64,000 nucleotides of DNA, from contig CAZZKV010000015.1 of assembly GCA_964654665.1 (NCBI GenBank), positions 1-64,000 on the forward strand, read 5' to 3'. Below the pieces are notes generated by a model. The model made no database searches. It worked only from the letters and a program-made list of their open reading frames with translations, and was not told where the DNA came from. How positions within the stretch are numbered: position 1 is the first letter of the stretch; each line of letters opens with the position of its first letter. This DNA is from CALCKU01 sp964654665 (GTDB lineage: Bacteria > Pseudomonadota > Alphaproteobacteria > Caulobacterales > Maricaulaceae). Position numbers and translations under genes: made by a program. Below are positions 50,322-58,648 of the stretch, in pieces.

Positions 50322-52769
50322 TTAACTTCTCAGTTTTTCATTCATTGGGTCATGGGGGCTGTCTTCTAATACCCGGCATTTATAACGTTTACCGAGAATT
50401 TCAATCTCAAGATCTGTCCCTATCTCTGAGGCCGATGGATGCACCATACCTAAAGCCAGAGATTTTTGCATACGCCAACCATAACCTCCGCCGGTTGCAC
50501 GCCCGACGACAGTACCATTATGGTAAATAGGATTATTACCAATAACATCGGCATCATCCACACCTATAACCTCCAGTGTTATAAAGGCATTATCAAAGCC
50601 GCGCTCTTCCCAATCCAGCAATGCCTTTTTTCCAAGAAATCCACTTTTCTTTTTCATCGAAACAAACCGGTGCAAGCCGCTCTCATAGGCTGCATATTCT
50701 ATGGACATTTCTGTTCCTACCAACCGATAAGACTTTTCGAGCCGCATTGAATTCATTGCTCGAATACCGAAGGGTTTCAAACCATAGTCTTCCCCTACCT
50801 TAAACAAGGCATCAAAAATATGATTTTGATATTCAATTGGATGATGTATTTCCCATCCCAATTCTCCAACAAAATTCACACGCAGTAACTTTACGGGCGC
50901 ATGGCCAACATAAGTTTCTTGGCCCGTTAACCAAGGGAAAGTTTCATTAGAAAGATTTGAACCTGTAATCGGCTGTAACATATCCCGTGCTTTCGGTCCG
51001 GCAACAACAAAGACCCCCATGGAGTTTGTTAAATCTGTCATGATAACCGACCCATCCGAGGGCATATGTTTACGCAACCAATCATGATCTAGGCGGTGAT
51101 AGGCACCAGCCGAAACAAGATAAAAACTATCCTTGCTTTCGCGCTGTACCGTAAACTCCGAATGCACCCCTCCTTTAGAGGTCAATCCATGACATAAAGC
51201 CAGTTTTCCCGGCGTCACAGGCATTTTTTGCGCCAAAACCCAATTCAAAAATTGGCGTGCGCCTGGCCCTTGGATACGACATTTGGCAAATGCAGTCATA
51301 TCCAGCAAACCAACATTATCCGCTACATTTTTACATTCATTCCCAACATGTTGGAAATAGCTAGAGCGCCGAAAAGACCAGTCATCTTTTTGCTCCACCC
51401 CATCAGGCGCAAACCAATTGGGCCGCTCCCATCCAAACAATTGCCCAAAGACAGCTCCTTTGGCTTTCATTCGATCATAACAGGGGGACGTACGTAAAGG
51501 CCTAGCCGCCATACGTTCCTCATCCGGATAATGAATAGTGAACACATCAGCATAAGCTTCTTCATTCTTTTCAATCAGATAAGATTTTGTAGCATAAGGC
51601 CCAAAACGACGCGGATCGACACCCAGCATATCAACTGTAGGCTCTCCTTCTACAATCCATTCTGCCAATTGCCAGCCGGCACCGCCTGCTGCCGTAATTC
51701 CGAAGCTATGCCCTTCATTCAACCAAAAATTTTTTTTGCCCCATGCAGGCCCAATAATGGGGTTGCCATCTGGCGTGTAAGCAATCGCGCCATTATAAAC
51801 CTTTTTAATTCCTAATTCTGCAAAAATTGGAACACGGTCTATTGCACTATTAATATGTGGCATAAGGCGATCAATATCATCCTGAAACAATTCATACTCA
51901 GAATTATCATCCGGCCCATCCACATAACAGGCCGGAGCACCCTGTTCATATGGCCCTAAAATTAATCCGCCAGCTTCCTCGCGCATATACCAACTGCCAT
52001 CGGATTCGCGCAATACACCCAGTTCCGGTAATCCCTCCGAGCGACGTTTCTGGATATCGGGGTGAGCTTCAGTGACAATATATTGATGTTCGACGGGAAT
52101 AACTGGAATATCCAACCCAATCATAGCGCCTGTCTTACGCGCAAAAGACCCCGTGCAGGACACAACATGTCCCGCGATTATAGTGCCTTTATCCGTACTC
52201 ACTTTCCAACGACCATCAACAAGCTGTTCAATATGAGTCACAGATGTATTTCGATAAATTTTACCACCCCCAGCCCGTGCACCAATCGCAAAAGCTTGCG
52301 TTAAATCCGCAGGCTGTACATACCCATCATCAGGATGACGAATAGCTCCGACCAACCCATCTTTTTTAGCGAAAGGCCAAATGTCTACTACCTCCTCCGG
52401 AGATAAAAAATCCACTTTAACACCGATGGTTTGCGCAACTCCTGCATATTGGTAATATTCATCCATACGATCCTGGTTTGTAGCCAGACGAATATTAGAC
52501 ACAGAACGTATGCCCACATCTTGACCTGTTTCAGCTTCTAAACGTTTATAAAGCTCCACAGAATATTTATGAAGCTGTCCGACAGAATAACTCATATTAA
52601 ACAATGGCAATAACCCTGCGGCATGCCATGTCGATCCAGATGTTAATTCCTTACGTTCGAACAAGACACAATCTGACCACCCTTTTTTTACCAAGTGGTA
52701 CAGCGTGGAACAGCCGACAACTCCCCCGCCAATAATGACGACTTGTGCCGTAGATTGAATAGCCTTCAT
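50322..52769 (-). CDS. Dimethylglycine dehydrogenase-like FAD/THF enzyme
   Basis: 815 residues. The N-terminal DAO domain has VVIIGGGVVGCSTLYHL and the covalent-FAD motif W48-H49-AAGL. A C-terminal GcvT-type folate domain (about 430-815) ends with a typical GcvT_C region. This fused layout is that of dimethylglycine and sarcosine dehydrogenases, which produce methylene-THF. It is the first gene of the sox operon 2, so dimethylglycine to sarcosine to glycine would be done by adjacent gene products. Related Roseobacter enzymes act on other N-methyl compounds, so the substrate is probable rather than proven. Confidence 0.9.
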   Translation of the reverse strand: MKAIQSTAQVVIIGGGVVGCSTLYHLVKKGWSDCVLFERKELTSGSTWHAAGLLPLFNMSYSVGQLHKYSVELYKRLEAETGQDVGIRSVSNIRLATNQDRMDEYYQYAGVAQTIGVKVDFLSPEEVVDIWPFAKKDGLVGAIRHPDDGYVQPADLTQAFAIGARAGGGKIYRNTSVTHIEQLVDGRWKVSTDKGTIIAGHVVSCTGSFARKTGAMIGLDIPVIPVEHQYIVTEAHPDIQKRRSEGLPELGVLRESDGSWYMREEAGGLILGPYEQGAPACYVDGPDDNSEYELFQDDIDRLMPHINSAIDRVPIFAELGIKKVYNGAIAYTPDGNPIIGPAWGKKNFWLNEGHSFGITAAGGAGWQLAEWIVEGEPTVDMLGVDPRRFGPYATKSYLIEKNEEAYADVFTIHYPDEERMAARPLRTSPCYDRMKAKGAVFGQLFGWERPNWFAPDGVEQKDDWSFRRSSYFQHVGNECKNVADNVGLLDMTAFAKCRIQGPGARQFLNWVLAQKMPVTPGKLALCHGLTSKGGVHSEFTVQRESKDSFYLVSAGAYHRLDHDWLRKHMPSDGSVIMTDLTNSMGVFVVAGPKARDMLQPITGSNLSNETFPWLTGQETYVGHAPVKLLRVNFVGELGWEIHHPIEYQNHIFDALFKVGEDYGLKPFGIRAMNSMRLEKSYRLVGTEMSIEYAAYESGLHRFVSMKKKSGFLGKKALLDWEERGFDNAFITLEVIGVDDADVIGNNPIYHNGTVVGRATGGGYGWRMQKSLALGMVHPSASEIGTDLEIEILGKRYKCRVLEDSPHDPMNEKLRS

Positions 52770-52842
52770 GTAGAGTTCCCATATATTATTACTAATCTAG
52801 CCAGTATCTCTGAGCGATAAAACCGTCAAATCCAAGACAATG

Positions 52843-52861
52843 ATATTAGTTCTATTAATAT
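52843..52861. promoter_or_regulatory. 19-bp AT-rich palindrome upstream of the DMGDH-sox operon 2
   Basis: atatta (52843-52848) and taatat (52856-52861) with a 7-base centre lie about 75 bases before the DMGDH-like start, a position suited to a regulator site. AT-rich composition makes chance occurrence fairly likely. Confidence 0.3.
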
Positions 52862-52894
52862 GACTCAATAGATAGTCGATTAATGTGATGGGTT

Positions 52895-53488
52895 CTATTC
52901 TCCAGCCCCGCTTCGAGAGGCCTCTGAAGTCTCAACTAAAGTCTGGTCCGCAATCTTATTTAGAGCGGTATAAATTTGCCGATTGATTGGAATGCCATTT
53001 TCCAAACTATCTAGATAAACCCTTTCAGCTTCACTCCAATTTCGCGCTAATTTTATAGGGGTGGATTGGCAAAAAAGTCGATTATTCTCTATCCGAGAAT
53101 ATAGGCCATAACGGAGAATGGCAATTTCAACGGCAACCAAAGCTTTGGATTGCGTCGTTGATATAACCGCAATTTCACAATCCCCAATACGGCGCACATA
53201 ATCAACTGCTAAGTCAATGATTATTGGCAATCCCATCAAAACACTATTGCCTTGGAAATCTATAATATACCCTTTTGGTGTATTAATTATTTTCCCAGAA
53301 AACTCGCGCAATACATTGGTATTAATGGCCTCTTGTAGTAATTCCACACCATTAAACCCGCGAGTCTCCAACCATAATATATATTCTGCTAATGCGCCCC
53401 AATCTAGTTCATGCCCAAACATTCCTTGAAACACGTGTTTCAGAAGGGTCCAAAGCTCATTATGAGAAAGATCAAGAAACGGAGACAT
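52895..53488 (-). CDS. DUF3726-like protein
   Basis: 197 residues from ATG 53488. A longer in-frame start at 53536 would overlap the preceding gene by 65 bases, so the shorter one is preferred. Visible features are LDLSHNELWTLLKHVFQGMFG at the start and DYVRR, IAVISTTQSKALVAVEIAILRYGL later. I associate this pattern with DUF3726, function unknown, but only weakly. It is the last gene of the 63394-to-52895 cluster and overlaps the 568-residue gene by 17 bases. Confidence 0.65.
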   Translation of the reverse strand: MSPFLDLSHNELWTLLKHVFQGMFGHELDWGALAEYILWLETRGFNGVELLQEAINTNVLREFSGKIINTPKGYIIDFQGNSVLMGLPIIIDLAVDYVRRIGDCEIAVISTTQSKALVAVEIAILRYGLYSRIENNRLFCQSTPIKLARNWSEAERVYLDSLENGIPINRQIYTALNKIADQTLVETSEASRSGAGE

Positions 53489-55178
53489 AAGGGGGCTTAA
53501 TTGGAAAACACCATGTGTCGTTCTGCAATGTTCCAATATCTGTTAACAAAGGCGCTCCTTGAAACATTGTATTGCGCACCCAGAACCGAGACCGTGGATC
53601 AAATTTCCCCACACCAAAAAATGACAATTTACATCGTAACAAATGAATAGGGAGAATATTTTCATCTAATAAATTTACACGTATTTCTCCATAACGTGTC
53701 TGTGCCATAGTTTGTATACGCCGGATAATATATCGATGTTGCGGGTGATTGGTAACAAACCAGGCAATTGACGCCGTTTCATCAAAATTCTTTAAATCGT
53801 TGTAACACCGTCTCACGCAATGCGCGATTCCTAACAACATTTCTTTATCTGCACCAGATTCCCAAAACCGTTCCCCTAATCTCGGCTCTTGTTTTTCTTC
53901 AGACCGGTACCAAAATGTTCCCAAACACTCACCCTGGCTAAAATCAATATCCAAGGCCCATTGATATTGGTCATTAACTATAAGCTTAAAATCGGACACC
54001 AACATCTCCGGAACAAGGTCATACCGTTCTTCAACACTTAGATGGTCTTCAAGATCATTAACCAAATCCGGAAAAAGTTCGAGTAAAATCGCATTCAGTA
54101 ACTCTTGCACCTCATGGCCAAAATACTCTTCCGCATAAATCGTAAGCTGAGTCCATTTTTTAAGATCAGATTGACTGTCAGCCCAATCCAATATCAAACC
54201 CAAATCCACACTAGTTTTCAAATTAATAGAATTTTGTTCAATGTTATCTGTTGATATTTCAGCTAAATGTTGCATTGCTTTCATAGCCAAACGCCGAAAA
54301 TCATCCTGCTTCTGAGTAGTTACGGCACCCTCTTTTTTAATCCGGGCTAAAGCCATTTCACGTATTTCGATCCAATTGTTAATCAGCAAAGGATGATTAA
54401 TTAAATAGGGTGCCATACCCAACCCGGTTGCATTCCCAATACCAACATAGCGTTTAATATCTTCATCCATCGTAACGGCCGTATGAGGCATACGTTGCCT
54501 TGCCACGTAATCAGCTTGAAAAAGGCTAAAATCCCGAATAAGAAAACAGGAGAACATTTCTGCCGCAAAGGGCCGTGCAAAATCGGGATAATGTGTTCGG
54601 ACTTTCTCCCAGTCTGCCATACCAAATTTGCCAGACCCATAAACGGCTGTTGTTCGGTAAAGATAACCGACTTTCGCCATAACATCCAAATCAGGTTGAT
54701 GTCCGGAAGCGAGTTGCTTAATCACATAATTGAAATTGCGAGCCGACTTATTCGCTCGTGATAAAACAAAACAACTTGTATCGACACGTCCGTTTTCTTG
54801 TAGCGGAACATTTTCCCGCAGGCGTTCTAACCGCTTAGTATCAACCTTACCTTCGCAAAGAGTAACAGTCATATCCCAATCCTCGGCAATAACGCGGTCA
54901 CTGCGAACATTCGGATCAAGATATTTTGAAAAAACTACATAGCTATAAAACCCTAGCGGCGTTGTTATCTCATAAATAACATGCCCATAACCATCCTTGT
55001 CTAAATCTATATCAGACCGCCGAATGTCCCACTGCTCTCGTAAAATACGACGTATCAGTGACCGCATAAAGCTCAACGGATAAGGATAAAGCGAACCGAG
55101 CCGGTTTAAGTCCATAACAATGTCCGCCGGACGATAATCCAAATTTTCATTGACCGTATAAAAGGCGCTGTTAATCAT
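53472..55178 (-). CDS. Hypothetical protein, 568 residues
   Basis: I do not recognise the family. There is no signal peptide and no membrane helix. The protein is rich in aromatic and charged residues, with a run VAMTLC-like beta region near 100-120 and a conserved-looking GIGNATGLGMAPYLINHPLLINNW near 245-270. It overlaps the dipeptidase gene upstream by 4 bases (ATGA) and the DUF3726-like gene downstream. The three genes probably work together. Soluble cytoplasmic location is expected. Confidence 0.75.
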   Translation of the reverse strand: MINSAFYTVNENLDYRPADIVMDLNRLGSLYPYPLSFMRSLIRRILREQWDIRRSDIDLDKDGYGHVIYEITTPLGFYSYVVFSKYLDPNVRSDRVIAEDWDMTVTLCEGKVDTKRLERLRENVPLQENGRVDTSCFVLSRANKSARNFNYVIKQLASGHQPDLDVMAKVGYLYRTTAVYGSGKFGMADWEKVRTHYPDFARPFAAEMFSCFLIRDFSLFQADYVARQRMPHTAVTMDEDIKRYVGIGNATGLGMAPYLINHPLLINNWIEIREMALARIKKEGAVTTQKQDDFRRLAMKAMQHLAEISTDNIEQNSINLKTSVDLGLILDWADSQSDLKKWTQLTIYAEEYFGHEVQELLNAILLELFPDLVNDLEDHLSVEERYDLVPEMLVSDFKLIVNDQYQWALDIDFSQGECLGTFWYRSEEKQEPRLGERFWESGADKEMLLGIAHCVRRCYNDLKNFDETASIAWFVTNHPQHRYIIRRIQTMAQTRYGEIRVNLLDENILPIHLLRCKLSFFGVGKFDPRSRFWVRNTMFQGAPLLTDIGTLQNDTWCFPIKPPYVSVS

Positions 55179-56152
55179 AATAAAGGTTCGAATGATTTTT
55201 CAAAAAAACGGAACCAATTCCCACCCATGATCTTTTCTACGTCGTGTTGCACGACACCTTTATTTAAAAGACCTTCCACGATATTTTCAAAATTCAATGA
55301 ATTGGCAAACCATTCAGGTTGACGAGGCCAATTAGCATTTTGCGCAGAGCCTTCTCCGTAATCTGGTTTAAACGTCCATTTACCGGATCGCATCCACTCC
55401 AATGTCTCATAACCCCAATTCTGGCAAAGGTCTGATCCAATACCTATATTATCTATCCCCATTAACTCGGCTGTATCAATTATCATCCCGCAAAAATCAT
55501 CTAGTGTACAATCAGGTCCATTATTCAAATGGAAGGGATACATTGAAAACCCTAACATGCCGCCGCTTTCACCAAGCGCTTTTAAAACGTTATCTGATTT
55601 ATTACGCAATGCATCATGCCAACGCGATGGATTTGCGTGAGTAATAGCGATGGGTCGCGCTGATAATTCAATAGCCTGCAAAGTCGAATGTTCAGCGCTA
55701 TGGGACATGTCTATAACCATGCCAACACGGTTCATCTCTTTTATAACTTCACGACCAAAACGCGTAACACCGCTGTCTTCCGTCTCATAACATCCCGTCG
55801 CTAATAAACTTTGATTATTATATGTTAATTGCATGATGCGTACGCCTTGATCATAGAGCGTTTCGACCATGCGAAGATCATCTTCTATTGGAGAACAGTT
55901 CTGAAAGCCAAAAATAATGCCAATTTTGCCTAATTTCTGAGCGGTTAAAATATCCGCGGCCGTTTTTACCGGCATAATTAAATCATGATAGTCGCGAAAC
56001 CGTTGGCGCCAGTCTCCTATATTTTCCAATGCATCTCGCGTATTTTCCCAATAAGCAATTGTCACATGAATCGCATTAACGCCGCCCGTTCTAGCCTCTT
56101 CAAAAAGAGTCCGTGTCCAGTTCACATATTGGAGAGCATCAATAATTAACAT
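55175..56152 (-). CDS. Membrane-dipeptidase family (M19) metallohydrolase
   Basis: 325 residues without a signal peptide. The family motif DMSHSAEHS and ITHANPSRWHDALRNKSD supply metal-binding histidines, and GIGSDLCQNWG resembles the late GSDFDG motif. M19 enzymes cleave dipeptides or cyclic amides. Here the protein is cytoplasmic and sits between an aldehyde dehydrogenase and a hypothetical gene, so a small catabolic amide substrate is more likely than peptide turnover. Confidence 0.85.
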   Translation of the reverse strand: MLIIDALQYVNWTRTLFEEARTGGVNAIHVTIAYWENTRDALENIGDWRQRFRDYHDLIMPVKTAADILTAQKLGKIGIIFGFQNCSPIEDDLRMVETLYDQGVRIMQLTYNNQSLLATGCYETEDSGVTRFGREVIKEMNRVGMVIDMSHSAEHSTLQAIELSARPIAITHANPSRWHDALRNKSDNVLKALGESGGMLGFSMYPFHLNNGPDCTLDDFCGMIIDTAELMGIDNIGIGSDLCQNWGYETLEWMRSGKWTFKPDYGEGSAQNANWPRQPEWFANSLNFENIVEGLLNKGVVQHDVEKIMGGNWFRFFEKSFEPLL

Positions 56153-56154
56153 GA

Positions 56155-57588
56155 TTACCCTGGATTCGTATAGGCTGTTTTCATTATCGTATAGAAATCT
56201 TTTGCATGTTCACCTTGTTCTCTTGGGCCATAACTAGAACTATTTCGTCCACCAAATGGAACATGATAATCAAGGCCTGCTGTTGCAAGGTTTACTAAAA
56301 CACTTCCAAATTTAGCATTGCGTTTAAAATGCTCTGCCTGCTTAAGGTTACTGGTTATAATGGACGCAGCCAATCCAAATTCTGTATCATTAGCAAGCGT
56401 TAGACCTTCGTCATAACTACCAATTTTTTGCACACAAGTCATAGGCCCGAAAACTTCTTCACGATTTACACGCATATCATTTGTCGTATTTATATAAATC
56501 GTTGGCGCTAAAAAATAACCCTCCGTATCACATTGAACACGAACTCCACCTGTTACTAGCTCCCCGCCTTCATCTTTAGCTAGCTCCATATACTTTAAAA
56601 CTTTGTCCATTTGCCCTTTTGAAACGACTGGTCCTAATTCCGTTCCCGCATCAAGCGCATGTCCAACTTTTTTAGCTTGAGCGACGGCTACCATTTTTTC
56701 AACAAATTCATCATGAATGTTTTCATGGACCATTAAACGTGATGAGGCCGTACATTTCTGACCTGAAGCCCCAAAAGCTCCATGGATAGATTGCGCTATA
56801 GCAATATCCATATCAGCATTATCCATAACGACAATTGGGTTTTTACTTCCCATTTCACATTGCACCTTTGCCATATTTTGAATGGCTGCTTGTGCAATTT
56901 TACGCCCTGTCGCAACTGAGCCCGTAAAAGATACGCCATCTATTTTCGCAGAAGATAAAGCCGCCCCGACATCGCCTCCACCTTGAACTAAATTAAATAC
57001 GCCTCTTGGAAGATATTTGTCTAAAACTTCCCCCAATACATGCGCCGTAGCCGGTGTAACTTCGGAGGGTTTTAAAACAACCGTATTCCCATAGGCTAGC
57101 GCTGGACCCATTTTCCAAGCCGCTATCGCAATTGGGAAATTCCATGGCGTAATCAATCCCACAACCCCAATGGCCTCACGCGAAATATCAATATTAATTC
57201 CGGGACGTACTGATGCCGCACTCTCGCCAATTTGCCTTAGACATTCCGCTGCATAATATTGATAAAATTCACCTGCCCTAAACGTTTCTCCACGCCCTTC
57301 TGCAAAAGGTTTTCCTTCTTCGCGCGAAAGTAAAGTGCCTATCTCATCGCACCGATCAATGAGCTCTTGACCGATTGCATGAAGTATATTTTTCTTTTCT
57401 TCGAGCTTCACCGCTTCCCATACGGGTTGAGCTATACGAGCTGCCGACACCGCATCATTAACCTGATCGGTTGTAGCACTTGCCATATGGCCTGTAAGGT
57501 CTGAAATGTCAGATGGATTGATATTTGCGGTCTGAGGTCCGGCGTCAAACCACTCCCCGTTAATCAATTGTCCGTAAATATCTGTCAT
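56155..57588 (-). CDS. Aldehyde dehydrogenase, alpha-ketoglutarate-semialdehyde type
   Basis: 477 residues from ATG 57588 (AAAGGA upstream). A GTG at 57603 is an alternative. The catalytic Cys is in ASGQKCTASSR and the general-base Glu in CEMGSKNP. FTGSVATGRKIA is the NAD-binding segment, and the C-terminal SSSYGPREQGEHAKDFY is the pattern of 2,5-dioxovalerate dehydrogenases. The product would be an acid feeding 2-oxoglutarate. The dehydrogenase call is firm, the substrate probable. Confidence 0.9.
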   Translation of the reverse strand: MTDIYGQLINGEWFDAGPQTANINPSDISDLTGHMASATTDQVNDAVSAARIAQPVWEAVKLEEKKNILHAIGQELIDRCDEIGTLLSREEGKPFAEGRGETFRAGEFYQYYAAECLRQIGESAASVRPGINIDISREAIGVVGLITPWNFPIAIAAWKMGPALAYGNTVVLKPSEVTPATAHVLGEVLDKYLPRGVFNLVQGGGDVGAALSSAKIDGVSFTGSVATGRKIAQAAIQNMAKVQCEMGSKNPIVVMDNADMDIAIAQSIHGAFGASGQKCTASSRLMVHENIHDEFVEKMVAVAQAKKVGHALDAGTELGPVVSKGQMDKVLKYMELAKDEGGELVTGGVRVQCDTEGYFLAPTIYINTTNDMRVNREEVFGPMTCVQKIGSYDEGLTLANDTEFGLAASIITSNLKQAEHFKRNAKFGSVLVNLATAGLDYHVPFGGRNSSSYGPREQGEHAKDFYTIMKTAYTNPG

Positions 57589-57637
57589 AATTATTCCTTT
57601 CACGCCTTTATTAGCGTTACGCGTCTTATGTTAAAGG

Positions 57638-58639
57638 CTAAAGAGCCCTTATTTTATCTAAAATTATGTTAGACACGGAAACACCGGCAATCGCATTTTC
57701 GCTTCGGTTTACATGACGTCTTGCCCCCGGCAAGCGGGCGCCATCTTGTTCTTGGATTTTATCAAATAGTTTTTCGGCATGGTTAGCCCAACCACCTGCA
57801 TTTCCAAACAAAGCAGGATCCATCGCCAACATAAACTCCCCACCTTGCGGCGGTCCTCCATCACCATTATCCCGAATAGCAGCCTCAAAACTAAAGCTCT
57901 CGCCAATTAATCCGCCAGCAAGCAACTCAACCATCATAGCAATAGAACTCCCTTTATATCCCCCAAATGCTAATAATGCACCTTTAAGAACTTCATTTGG
58001 ATCCGTAGACGCTTGCCCTTGATCATCTACTCCTACGCCTTCAGGAAGCCTATGCCCTTCCCGCGCCGCTAACATTACCTCGCCCCGAGCCATGACCGAG
58101 CTCGCTTGATCAAAAACCATCGGCGGATTATCTTTACGCGGCCATCCAAAACAAATTGGGTTTGTCCCATAAAGGGCTTTTGTCCCCCCTGCCGGGATAA
58201 CGGCTGGTTTATAAGACGTACACGCAAAGGCAACAAGGCCGGCCTCAGCCACCGGCTCAACCTCTGTCCAGAGAGCCGCAAAATGATGTATCCCTATGAG
58301 TGGCATGGCAGCAATCCCGCAGGTTTTGGCCGCTTCAATTAAATACGCTCGTCCTTGTGCTAGAGCATAAGGTGCAAATCCATTATGCCCATTAACTTGT
58401 ATAACAGCAGGAGCAAGTTTTTCAATGGTTGGACGAGCTTTACCATTTACCTTACCGGATTTTAGTGTTGCAACATAGCCTGGCAACCGCATCAATCCAT
58501 GCGAATGACACCCATCACCTTCCGCGCGCGTGATTATATCTGCTACCGCAGAAGCATTCTCATTATCACAGCCATTGGCCATTAATGTTTCTTTCGCGAG
58601 ATTATGAATATCTGTAAGATTCATTTGCGTTTCAGACAT
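57638..58639 (-). CDS. Ldh-family NAD(P)-dependent oxidoreductase
   Basis: 333 residues of the malate/L-lactate dehydrogenase type-2 family (unlike classical LDH). HSHGLMRLPGYV near residue 47 is the hallmark, and GYKGSSIAMMVELLAGGL near 230 is the cofactor site. Members reduce or oxidise 2-hydroxy acids, ureidoglycolate or cyclic imino acids such as pyrroline-2-carboxylate. With the ketoglutarate-semialdehyde-type dehydrogenase and dipeptidase beside it, a cyclic amino-acid route such as hydroxyproline is a possibility, not proven. Confidence 0.85.
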   Translation of the reverse strand: MSETQMNLTDIHNLAKETLMANGCDNENASAVADIITRAEGDGCHSHGLMRLPGYVATLKSGKVNGKARPTIEKLAPAVIQVNGHNGFAPYALAQGRAYLIEAAKTCGIAAMPLIGIHHFAALWTEVEPVAEAGLVAFACTSYKPAVIPAGGTKALYGTNPICFGWPRKDNPPMVFDQASSVMARGEVMLAAREGHRLPEGVGVDDQGQASTDPNEVLKGALLAFGGYKGSSIAMMVELLAGGLIGESFSFEAAIRDNGDGGPPQGGEFMLAMDPALFGNAGGWANHAEKLFDKIQEQDGARLPGARRHVNRSENAIAGVSVSNIILDKIRAL

Positions 58640-58648
58640 AAAATGTTC

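Noticed and set aside
50322..52769. Simple glycine-cleavage T protein
   Set aside because: The GcvT part is fused to a full FAD oxidoreductase with the covalent-flavin HAAG motif, so it is a DMGDH-type enzyme.
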